A stretch of 61,689 bases of DNA. Origin: Nitrospinae bacterium CG11_big_fil_rev_8_21_14_0_20_45_15. GTDB taxonomy: Bacteria; Nitrospinota; Nitrospinia; Nitrospinales; VA-1. The stretch covers positions 1 to 61,689 of the forward strand of contig PCWG01000025.1 in assembly GCA_002787235.1 (NCBI GenBank), read 5' to 3'. Shown in pieces: positions 54,172 through 61,689 of the stretch. The number at the start of each line of letters is the position of its first letter. Positions within the stretch are counted from its first letter, which is position 1. Under the pieces are notes generated by a model. That model saw nothing but the letters and a program-made list of their open reading frames with translations. It did not search any database and was not told the DNA's origin. A program made the translations under genes and the position numbers.

Positions 54172-55536
54172 TCAGGAATCTTTGTTGTACTCGGCCAGTT
54201 TGTTCCGCAAGGTGCGAATGCTGATGCCGAGGCGTTGTGCGGCCTGGGTTCTGTTGCCCTGAAGTTCTTCCAGGGTTTTCAGTATGAGTTCTTTTTCCAT
54301 CTCATGGATGGTTCCCTGATAGAGGTGTTTCGGCAGTTCCATGTGTTGGTTTTCGGATTCAAACTCGTCCTCATCAAAGAACAGATGATGGGGTTGAATG
54401 ATGGCCCCCCGGCAAAGAAGGACCGCTCTCTCGACGATGTTGCCCAATTCCCGGACATTGCCTGGCCAACGATATTTTTTGAGTAATTCCAGCGTCTGAT
54501 CGTCGATTTCTGGAGCGGGTTTGTTGTTTTCCGCACTGTGATTGTTAATAAAATATCTTGCGAGATGGGGGATGTCTTCGGGCCGTTCGCGTAAGGGTAA
54601 AAGTTTTAGCGGGATCACGTTGAGGCGATAGTAGAGGTCTTCCCGGAACAGGTTCTCGCGGATCCTGCTTTTGACATCGGCGTTGGTTGTTGCGATGACA
54701 CGTACATCTACGGGAATGGGTTGTTTGCCTCCTACTTTGTCGATTTCATGTTCTTGTAAAACGCGCAGAAGTTTGGCTTGCAGGGGCAGGCTCATTTCAG
54801 TGACTTCGTCGAGCAAGAGAGTTCCCTTGTGGGCGAGTTCAAATTTTCCTTCTTTGCGTTGTGACGCGCCGGTGAAGGCTCCTTTTTCATGACCAAATAA
54901 TTCGGTTTCCAGCAGGTTTTCGGGCAATGCGGCACAATTGATTGCTAAAAAGGGTTTGTCGGCGCGTGGACTGCATTGATGTATGTAACGAGAAAATACC
55001 TCTTTGCCGACTCCGGTTTCACCGCTGATGAGGACGGTGGATTTGCTGTAGGCGATGCTTTCAGCAAATCCAATGAGTTCCTGCATGCGCTGATTTTGAG
55101 TGATGATGGCATGTTTGGGTTTGTTCTGTTTTATTGCGGGTATTGTACTGCTTTCTGCAGAAGGGAGTTCGCGTAAAGCCCGATTCACGGTGGTTACAAG
55201 AACGTCGGCCTTAAAGGGTTTGATTAAAAAATCATAGGCTCCTTCTTTCATCGCATCCACGGCGTTGTCGATGATCTCAAAGGCGGTCATCATCACGACT
55301 TGAATATTTGGCCACCGGGATTTGACGGTGCGTAGCAGTTCCAGTCCACTCATTCCGGGCATTTTGACGTCGGTGACGATCAAGTTGAAATCTTCCTGCT
55401 CCAGCTTTTCGAGAGCCTGTTGCCCATTTTCGGCAGAGTCGGTTTGGTAGTCCTCTCTCTTGAGCGTTGTTTCGAGAGCAAGACGCATGTCTTCTTCGTC
55501 GTCTACAACTAGAATTTTAAGCGTATTCTTCTTCAT
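54172..55536 (-). CDS. Sigma-54-dependent response regulator (FleR/FlgR/NtrC type)
   Basis: The 454-residue protein has a receiver domain (phospho-acceptor Asp56 in VTDVKMPG), a sigma-54 AAA domain with Walker A ISGETGVGKE and the sigma-contact loop GAFTGA, and a C-terminal Fis-type helix-turn-helix (GNRTQAAQRLGISIRTLRNKL). It is expected to activate sigma-54 flagellar promoters such as 54028-54042. It overlaps the kinase gene by 20 bases. A CCGGCG hairpin follows the stop. Confidence 0.92.
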   Translation of the reverse strand: MKKNTLKILVVDDEEDMRLALETTLKREDYQTDSAENGQQALEKLEQEDFNLIVTDVKMPGMSGLELLRTVKSRWPNIQVVMMTAFEIIDNAVDAMKEGAYDFLIKPFKADVLVTTVNRALRELPSAESSTIPAIKQNKPKHAIITQNQRMQELIGFAESIAYSKSTVLISGETGVGKEVFSRYIHQCSPRADKPFLAINCAALPENLLETELFGHEKGAFTGASQRKEGKFELAHKGTLLLDEVTEMSLPLQAKLLRVLQEHEIDKVGGKQPIPVDVRVIATTNADVKSRIRENLFREDLYYRLNVIPLKLLPLRERPEDIPHLARYFINNHSAENNKPAPEIDDQTLELLKKYRWPGNVRELGNIVERAVLLCRGAIIQPHHLFFDEDEFESENQHMELPKHLYQGTIHEMEKELILKTLEELQGNRTQAAQRLGISIRTLRNKLAEYNKDS

Positions 55537-56806
55537 CTAAGTAGGGGTCCCAGCAGGGAAGGGTGACGGTGAATTGAGTTCCTTTGCCTTCTTCGGTCTC
55601 AAAATTAACGGCTCCCTGATGTGCCTTGATAATATTATGTGAAATCGAAAGACCCAGGCCTGCGCCTTTGTCTTTGGTTGTAAAAAATGGATTGAATATC
55701 TGGTCGCGTTTGTCTTTGGGAATCCCCGGGCCGTTATCGGCGACACATACATTGATGAACTTGCGACCGGGTATATCGTTTGTGCCTGCGGGGGTTTCGA
55801 CCTTGGCACTCAGCCGGAGTTGTCCGCCACCGGGCATTGCCTGGATTGCGTTTTGCACGAGGTTTCTGAACACTTGTTTGAGTAAGGACGCATCGCCATT
55901 GGCCAAGGCATCCCCCAGATCATATTGTTGTGTGATTTCAACATTGTCTGGAACGATGAAGTCGGAGTGGTCTGTGAGCAGGTCTTTCAAAAGATGATCT
56001 ATGCGGCACTTCTTGCGAGACGGTTTGGCCGATTTTGCGAACAGCAGAACGCTGGAGATAATCCGATCCATGTTCTTGACTCCAGAAGAAATGCGTTCGA
56101 CTAATTTTCGTTTTTCGGGTTCCTCTGCCAAGTCCTGATGCAGGAGCGATGCAAACAGCTCGATGCTGGCCAGTGGGTTTCGTATTTCGTGTGCGATGCC
56201 GGCGGCCATTTCCCCAGTGGCACGTAATCGCTGGTTGCGCTGTGCTTCTTCTTCAAGCCGTCGAAGCAGGGTGATGTCTTGAATGATCAATACGGTTCCC
56301 CCTTCGGGTTCATCGTTGGGGTCTTTGACTGCGGAAGCTGAGATGCGAAGAGCCTGTTGTCCACGCAGACCGATTTCTAATTCTTTATCCAGAGTGATTG
56401 CTTCGCCAGGGTTTTGACTGCTCAAACTTACAATATTGTCGAGCAGTTCACCCGCAGGGGCTTGTTTCAATGGCTGGCCCAGACAGGTTCGTGGATCGAC
56501 TGAAAAAATAACTCCGGCGGTCGTGTTGAAGGTGGTGACAACTCCATTGGCATTGACGACAACGACACCGGTGGTCAAGCTTTCGAGTATGTTGTGGAGA
56601 TGGTTTTTAACCTCTTCTTTTTCTTTTAGGTTCGCCGACAGCTCCTCGTTTTTACGGGCCAGTTCGAGATCAAGTTCTTTAATGCGCTCCTCGAGACTGT
56701 CGTATGAATTTTGTAGTTGTTGCGTCGCATCGTTAAAAGCCTGAAACGCACGGTTGAGTATTTCGACTTCTTTCTTATTATATTCTTTTGGGAGAGGGTC
56801 GTTCAT
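55517..56806 (-). CDS. Soluble PAS histidine kinase (FleS/FlgS/AtoS-like)
   Basis: The 429-residue protein has no membrane helix. An N-terminal coiled coil (about 10-70) leads to a PAS domain ([18 protein letters not shown]), the phospho-acceptor His near residue 205 in [19 protein letters not shown], and the ATPase domain with [21 protein letters not shown] and [12 protein letters not shown]. It is the cognate kinase of the overlapping regulator. Cytosolic kinases of this form (FleS, FlgS) sense flagellar assembly state. Confidence 0.92.
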   Translation of the reverse strand: MNDPLPKEYNKKEVEILNRAFQAFNDATQQLQNSYDSLEERIKELDLELARKNEELSANLKEKEEVKNHLHNILESLTTGVVVVNANGVVTTFNTTAGVIFSVDPRTCLGQPLKQAPAGELLDNIVSLSSQNPGEAITLDKELEIGLRGQQALRISASAVKDPNDEPEGGTVLIIQDITLLRRLEEEAQRNQRLRATGEMAAGIAHEIRNPLASIELFASLLHQDLAEEPEKRKLVERISSGVKNMDRIISSVLLFAKSAKPSRKKCRIDHLLKDLLTDHSDFIVPDNVEITQQYDLGDALANGDASLLKQVFRNLVQNAIQAMPGGGQLRLSAKVETPAGTNDIPGRKFINVCVADNGPGIPKDKRDQIFNPFFTTKDKGAGLGLSISHNIIKAHQGAVNFETEEGKGTQFTVTLPCWDPYLDEEEYA

Positions 56807-56888
56807 ACTCGTTTTTCAGGTGATGGGTCACTTTGTTTTGGATGGTGTTTCCAAAGAGCAACGTTAGGTGCTGGGTTATTGTAATGGA

Positions 56889-59417
56889 TTAGAGCGTATC
56901 TTTTAACTTTTTTTCCCATTCCAGAACTTTCGATCTGGAGCGAGCGGCTCGCCGCATGAGTTCATCGAAATCTTTTCCCTTGGCGAGGTCGGCAAATTGT
57001 GTTTGGGCTTTTTCCGGTTCGTTCATCTTGTTGTATATTTCTCCGCGCAAGAGTTCTGCCCATTCCCTCAAAGGATGTTTGGGATTTTGTTGTATTGCGG
57101 TATCCAGGGCTTTTAAAGCGGGTGAAAACTGGTCATTTTGGTAATAGGACATGCCCAGTTTGTAATAAGACTCCATGATGTAATCAGGAATATTTATAGC
57201 GGCGGGGCGATCAAAATTGGCTATGGCAGAGCCGTATTCCTGAGCGGCTTTTGCAAAGTCTTTTTGTTCCTCATGAATTTGTGCGATTTTGTAAAATGTG
57301 TGCGATACATCGGTTTCACTTTTTGAAAGCAGGATACGGTAAGTCTTGATGGCTTCTTCGGGTTGATTCTGGTTCTGCTGAGCCTGAGCCAGCAACTTTA
57401 AAGCAGAGGGAACTCTTGTGCTTCGCGGATAGTTTTTAAGAAAACTGCGGGCAACCAATTCTCCCTCCTGGTTGGCACCACGAGACAAATGAATTTCTCC
57501 AAGGTTCAGGAATATGCGATCCGCAAAGGACTCCCGTGAATCAGCACGCTTGACACGCTCATAAAATTTGACGCTTTCCTGATACATGCCGATGTTTTGA
57601 TAGGCCTCACCGAGTTGCATCAAAGTCCGTAAATTTTTCACCTGTCCCAGAGAAAGACTCATGAAATCGCTGTAGGCGTAGAGAATGGGCAGATACCCTT
57701 TTTCGCGACTGTATACGTCTACGAGTTGGATCAAGGTCTGACGCAGGTATTTTTTAGCCTCATCATAAAATTTGGATTTGGGGCCGAGAGGCAACAATTT
57801 TTTGAATTCGTCAAAAGCCTTTAAAAAGTTTTGTTCACGCAAAAGTGCAATGCCACGACTTAAAGTGACTTCCGCCAGAATATCAATGCTTTTAGCATTG
57901 TGTGATATTTCATCATAAGTCTTGAGCGGATTGAAATAGGGTTCGACCTTAAAGACAACGTCTTGAACGGGCAGACTGGGATTTTTAACGCCTATGTCGG
58001 CCATTCTGATGATGCTGTATTGTGATGAGGCAGAACCGGGGCGCCTTTTGGAAGACTCGTCGAAAACAGAGAGTGCATCCATGTGCTTGCCTTCCAGAAA
58101 ATAGGAATCGCCAATACGATTGATAGCGGTGTGGGCGATGGGTCTGCCGGGGTTCAAGTTGATGAGATCGAAATAATGTTCTCTGGCTTTATCGAATTTT
58201 CGCTGGGCAAAATAGATTTCCCCCATATTGAAATCGATTTCAGGACGTTCTGCTAATTCACGTGGCCAGCGTTTTGCGGCGTCTTCATAAGCGATGATGG
58301 CCTGGTCATAGTTTTTTTCATCGTAATAATGTTGCGCAATATCAAACAATGCAGATTTAGCATTCAGGTCCTGGGGTGATTTTTTAAGAAATTTATTGAA
58401 TGCTTCATAGGCCTCGTCGTATTTCCCAACCTTCATCAACATCGTTGCGAGGCCACTTTCCCGAGCGTTGTTGTATATGCTTCTGCTATTGTTATTAATC
58501 CCTTCCTGATACAAATTACGTGCTTCCAGTACGTAATTCATTTGGTCATAAATATAGGCAATCTTGTAAAGAGCATGATCGAAAAATTGTGAGTCGGGAT
58601 AAGTGCGAACGGCTCGCAAATATGCTTCCATAGCTTTTTCGAAAACCGGGTTACTTTCTGAATTGAATACGGAAAAGAATTCGGCTTCTGCTTTCAGATA
58701 AAAAATGTGATCCAAAAACTTGCTTTCAGGATAATCTTTCGTAAACTTGTCAAACAGGGGTACGGCCTCATCGTATTTCCGAACTTGAAACATAGTGAGA
58801 GCTTTTTTATAGTCCTCTGCCCCATCGCGGAGCTTGTCTGTTTCGGATTGTTTGACGATTTTTTCGATTTGTTGCTGATTGAGTCCCGGGATTTTAGGAT
58901 TGTTACGAGGGGTTTCCCCGTCATCTTGTCCCTGTTTTTGTTGTGATTTGGCAGATAAAGCACCTGCATTATTAGTGGACTTGCCAACTTTTGCTTTTGT
59001 AAAGGGTGTGCTTCGTCCTTCTAGGTCGAGTGCTACTTGTGGAGGTGCATTCTGTAAAAAGTGGAAGAATCGGGTGTTCGCGTTTCGAAGTCGTAGTGTC
59101 AATTGAACCGATCCTTCTCTGGAACGCACTCCTATATACTCTAAATTATTGTCAGTGAAACTTCGTGATACCAAGTTGGGACCGGCAGTGGCGTTGTCAA
59201 ATGTCAGAGTTATTTTTTTCTTAACGAAGTCGGCAGACACGGTGTAGGGAATGGCTTCACTCAATTCCACCAATATGCGTGTGTGTTCGGGGTGAGGGCC
59301 GATGCTCAATCGCTTGACTTGTGGAAACGCGCCATTTTCCTGCGCAAATGCAGGGATTTCCACAGACAGCCATCCCAGTATCAACAGGATATAAATTAAA
59401 GGTAAAGTTTTTTTCAT
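56889..59417 (-). CDS. AMIN-like/TPR periplasmic protein upstream of the flagellar kinase
   Basis: The 842-residue protein has a signal peptide (ending FAQE), an AMIN-like domain (about 30-135; RILVELSEAIPYTVSADFV), which binds peptidoglycan in other proteins, a charged linker, and many TPR repeats from about 200 to the end. It could scaffold a periplasmic complex. Located just ahead of the sensor kinase gene (82 bases), it may be part of flagellar control or wall passage. ATG 59417 (MKKTLPLIYIL) is preferred; ATG 59429 is four codons upstream. Confidence 0.8.
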   Translation of the reverse strand: MKKTLPLIYILLILGWLSVEIPAFAQENGAFPQVKRLSIGPHPEHTRILVELSEAIPYTVSADFVKKKITLTFDNATAGPNLVSRSFTDNNLEYIGVRSREGSVQLTLRLRNANTRFFHFLQNAPPQVALDLEGRSTPFTKAKVGKSTNNAGALSAKSQQKQGQDDGETPRNNPKIPGLNQQQIEKIVKQSETDKLRDGAEDYKKALTMFQVRKYDEAVPLFDKFTKDYPESKFLDHIFYLKAEAEFFSVFNSESNPVFEKAMEAYLRAVRTYPDSQFFDHALYKIAYIYDQMNYVLEARNLYQEGINNNSRSIYNNARESGLATMLMKVGKYDEAYEAFNKFLKKSPQDLNAKSALFDIAQHYYDEKNYDQAIIAYEDAAKRWPRELAERPEIDFNMGEIYFAQRKFDKAREHYFDLINLNPGRPIAHTAINRIGDSYFLEGKHMDALSVFDESSKRRPGSASSQYSIIRMADIGVKNPSLPVQDVVFKVEPYFNPLKTYDEISHNAKSIDILAEVTLSRGIALLREQNFLKAFDEFKKLLPLGPKSKFYDEAKKYLRQTLIQLVDVYSREKGYLPILYAYSDFMSLSLGQVKNLRTLMQLGEAYQNIGMYQESVKFYERVKRADSRESFADRIFLNLGEIHLSRGANQEGELVARSFLKNYPRSTRVPSALKLLAQAQQNQNQPEEAIKTYRILLSKSETDVSHTFYKIAQIHEEQKDFAKAAQEYGSAIANFDRPAAINIPDYIMESYYKLGMSYYQNDQFSPALKALDTAIQQNPKHPLREWAELLRGEIYNKMNEPEKAQTQFADLAKGKDFDELMRRAARSRSKVLEWEKKLKDTL

Positions 59418-59455
59418 AGCAATAGGCATCGGTTTTTTGTCGCTTTGCTTTAGTT

Positions 59456-59492
59456 AACGGTATAAAAGCAATTTTTATGCCGTTTTTTTTTG
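59456..59492 (+). terminator. Strong intrinsic terminator-like hairpin on the plus strand
   Basis: Positions 59456-59467 pair with 59473-59484 (12 pairs with one G-T; loop GCAAT), and 59483-59492 are ten T. No plus-strand gene ends here; it lies in the divergent region between the TPR and GGDEF genes. Confidence 0.6.
59468..59482 (-). promoter_or_regulatory. Possible sigma-54 promoter of the TPR-kinase-regulator operon
   Basis: Minus strand CGGCATAAAAATTGC has GGCA and TTGC at exact -24/-12 spacing; two consensus positions differ. It is about 50 bases before the TPR gene and overlaps the hairpin at 59456-59484. Confidence 0.5.
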
Positions 59493-59662
59493 AAGGAGGA
59501 GTGGTTTTTCTTTTTGTATCGTGTTCCTCTTTAACTATAGTGTAAGGGATTAATATTATATAATGATAAACGAAATGGAAAAATTACAGGTGATATTTTT
59601 CCAGTCACTGGATTTTATGTCAATATTTTGACTTTTAATACGATTGTCTTCGGCAAAATGTA

Positions 59663-60766
59663 ATGGATGGGAATAAAAAAGAGAGATTAAAATACCAGGA
59701 AATGTTTGTTGTGCGTTCTTTGTTAATGCGCCAAAACAAACTTTTGGGGGAGTCTCTGGAAAATCTGGATCGCCTGATTTACCTTCAAAAAAGTATCAGC
59801 CTGCTCAGTTGCGAAGAGATTCACCGGGTATTGATTCATAAGCTCCCTTATATACTTTCAATCCGTTATTTTAGTTTGTTCCTGTACGACAAAAGTAAGC
59901 GGTATCTCACTTCAAGCTGTCATAATCATCCTGAGTTGGCCCCTGATATTCGTATTCATTACAGCAAATCAGAAATCATGCGGGATGCGATTACCAGTGG
60001 ATCGTACGTTCTGGAGCAGGATTTTACCCGATGCAAATATTATGTGGGTCAAGTCAACCCTCTATTTAAAAGTAATTTCTTAGTTTCTATCCCCTTGATG
60101 ATCGAAAATGAAATCATTGGAGTTCTTAACCTGAATGACAATGATTCGGGTATTTTTAGTGTCAAGGATTTGGATTTTGCCTTGAATATTTCAGAGTTCA
60201 TTGCCCTTTCTCTAAGTAACGCTCTATTGTATGAAACGACTCAAAAGAATTCGGTGACGGATGGTTTGACGGGCTTGGCGAACAGACAGCGAATGCAGAT
60301 TCTGTTGGAAAATGAAACGGCTCGGTGTTTGCGCTATCCTGCAGACTTGTCTCTGGTGATGTTTGATGTGGATTTCTTTAAACGTGTGAATGATGATTAC
60401 GGTCACCAAAAAGGAGATGAGGTTTTGATGGCCTTCGCCCAGGTTTTAAAAAAGGCCTGTCGTTCCAACGACTGTGCGGCGCGATATGGGGGAGAAGAGT
60501 TTATACTGATTTTGCCACAAACAGATCCGCAGGGTGCTTATCAAATTGCAGAAAGAATTCGTTTGGAAACTCAGACACTGCGTTTTTCTTCGGGAGACGG
60601 TGAGTTCCAGGTGACGGTGAGTTGTGGTGTGGGGAGTTTCGATCCCAAAAAAATGGATGGGGTTGACGATTTTATTACTTCTGTGGACTCGGCCTTGTAC
60701 GAGGCAAAGGAAAGCGGACGAAACAGGACGGTTGCGAGCGATTGGAATGAAATCACCCCTTCTTGA
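59663..60766 (+). CDS. GAF-GGDEF diguanylate cyclase
   Basis: The 367-residue protein has an N-terminal helix, a GAF domain (about 45-195), and a GGDEF domain with an intact RYGGEEF active site. The inhibitory site RSND lies five residues before it, so feedback by cyclic di-GMP is likely. No membrane helix. Its product is cyclic di-GMP, which governs the switch between flagella and pili, both encoded in this window. It overlaps the HDOD gene by 20 bases. Confidence 0.92.
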   Translation: MDGNKKERLKYQEMFVVRSLLMRQNKLLGESLENLDRLIYLQKSISLLSCEEIHRVLIHKLPYILSIRYFSLFLYDKSKRYLTSSCHNHPELAPDIRIHYSKSEIMRDAITSGSYVLEQDFTRCKYYVGQVNPLFKSNFLVSIPLMIENEIIGVLNLNDNDSGIFSVKDLDFALNISEFIALSLSNALLYETTQKNSVTDGLTGLANRQRMQILLENETARCLRYPADLSLVMFDVDFFKRVNDDYGHQKGDEVLMAFAQVLKKACRSNDCAARYGGEEFILILPQTDPQGAYQIAERIRLETQTLRFSSGDGEFQVTVSCGVGSFDPKKMDGVDDFITSVDSALYEAKESGRNRTVASDWNEITPS

Positions 60767-61598
60767 CAGATTTGAGGATCTGGATGGTTTGCCATCCTTA
60801 CCCGACCAGATATTGCGGGTTCTGGAAGAGACCTGTCGGGTTTCGTCGATGGATTATAATATCATTGAGGTCATCCAGTACGATCCGCCCATGGCACTCC
60901 GAGTTTTAAGGCGAGCTAATTTACCTTTATACGGGTATTCGGAGAGCATCGGGTCTTTGCAACAAGCGGTGGGACTGTTGGGACCGGAAGCTTTAAAAAA
61001 TATCGTTGCTACGGTTCCTGCTCTGGAAAGATTTTTTGATAGTGAAAGGGATTATCTGGATTTGGATTATCCCGGCATTTGGTTACATATGCAGATGATG
61101 GCCGCTTTGGCTGGCCGCATCGCACGCTTGAGAGGCGGACTTGAAATCGACCTGTGTTTTACAGCGGGGCTGGTTCACAACGCCGGGAAAATTGCCATGA
61201 TTGTAAAAACGCCAGATGTTTTACTCAATGCTTTGAATTTGGCCAGCAACAGGCTGATCCCTCTGTCCCGTGCGGGTGAAGAGTTGGCAGGATTGTCTCA
61301 CCTGGATATCTGCGGACGTTTGGCAAAGAAATGGAATTTCCCAAAATCTTTAGTCTCTTCTATGAGAACGGGTTTTTACACCGCGATCGGAGAGGAGGCA
61401 GGAGAGCTTGAGGCCATTACCTGTATGGCTAATTATGCGGCATGGGAACTGGGTTTCCCCGACAAAATGGAATTTCTCCCCCCTCCCATACCTAAAGCGG
61501 CGTCTGATTTGTTGGGAATATCCGCTCACGATTGGGAGACTTGGATGCCGGAACTAAAGACCTTTGCCGGAGAAATGTCGGTATTTTTAAGAAACTAG
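60747..61598 (+). CDS. HDOD domain protein
   Basis: The 283-residue protein has LPSLPDQILRVLEE, DPPMALRVLRRAN and the degenerate HD motif AGLVHNAGKIAM, as in HDOD signalling proteins that lack clear hydrolase activity. A second copy of metal residues is missing, so a scaffold role is likelier. The ATG 60747 (MKSPLLDRF) lies inside the preceding gene; coupling with the diguanylate cyclase is probable. No gene is seen from 61599 to the end. Confidence 0.88.
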   Translation: MKSPLLDRFEDLDGLPSLPDQILRVLEETCRVSSMDYNIIEVIQYDPPMALRVLRRANLPLYGYSESIGSLQQAVGLLGPEALKNIVATVPALERFFDSERDYLDLDYPGIWLHMQMMAALAGRIARLRGGLEIDLCFTAGLVHNAGKIAMIVKTPDVLLNALNLASNRLIPLSRAGEELAGLSHLDICGRLAKKWNFPKSLVSSMRTGFYTAIGEEAGELEAITCMANYAAWELGFPDKMEFLPPPIPKAASDLLGISAHDWETWMPELKTFAGEMSVFLRN

Positions 61599-61689
61599 GT
61601 CTGTGAAATGGCGGCGGATTCAACCCGTAAGTGCAATTCCCTTTTATAAAAGGGGTACGAATTGATTGTTAAAGATTTGGTTTGGAGTC

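Overview
The window comes from a flagellated, diderm (Gram-negative type) bacterium of moderate G+C. It encodes an outer-membrane secretin, lipoproteins, periplasmic proteins, a complete-looking flagellar export/switch operon and a CIRCE-controlled groESL. Purple-sulfur or nitrite-oxidiser style markers are absent, so the phylum cannot be fixed; the mix (DUF502 pair, LIC12162-family transferase, MSHA-like pilus locus, two-component/sigma-54 flagellar control) fits deep-branching lineages such as Nitrospinota, Desulfobacterota or relatives. Many genes start with TTG or GTG, and neighbouring genes often overlap by ATGA or TTGA.

Region by region. 1-2900: a truncated collagen-like secreted protein, an anchored coiled-coil protein and a GT-C type membrane protein. 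3016-7521: groEL/groES with CIRCE, queF, a YkgJ-type cysteine cluster protein and a DEAD-box RNA helicase. 7522-8284 has no gene but carries a run of hairpins. 8285-12294: DUF502 protein, RluA-type pseudouridine synthase, GT2/DUF2304 pair and a GT4 glycosyltransferase split at a T9 run. 12348-15219: periplasmic Tpx-like protein, a ParDE toxin-antitoxin pair, dtd and an amino acid:carrier-protein-ligase-like protein.

15441-23365 is a surface-sugar locus: a LIC12162-type transferase divergent from KdnB-like dehydrogenase, DegT aminotransferase, a cytidylyltransferase-PseG-like fusion, an SpsF-type nucleotidyltransferase and a NeuB-type synthase. Together these suggest a nine-carbon keto sugar with an oxidised and aminated position, not matching a pathway I can name. 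23537-28298: tRNA-Leu(CAG), two paralogous flippase-like membrane proteins, ribF, tatB and two DUF2231 proteins. 28553-29870: two secreted proteins with Lys/Asp-rich linkers, like the one at the window start.

30061-41673 is an MSHA-like type IV pilus locus: four minor pilins, PilM-N fusion, PilO and PilP-like proteins, secretin, AAA ATPase with SPOR domain and a TPR protein. The assembly ATPase, platform protein and major pilin are not here. 41832-45313: a second DUF502 protein, and a yajQ - lipoprotein - metalloprotease operon on the minus strand in which the lipoprotein resembles the protease's own N-terminal module.

45453-59417 (minus strand) reads as a flagellar regulon: AMIN/TPR protein, sensor kinase, sigma-54 activator, then a near-consensus sigma-54 promoter in front of flgC-fliF-fliG-fliH-fliI-fliJ-motE, followed without a gap by lhgO and a glycosyltransferase. 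The window ends with an active-looking diguanylate cyclase overlapping an HDOD protein.
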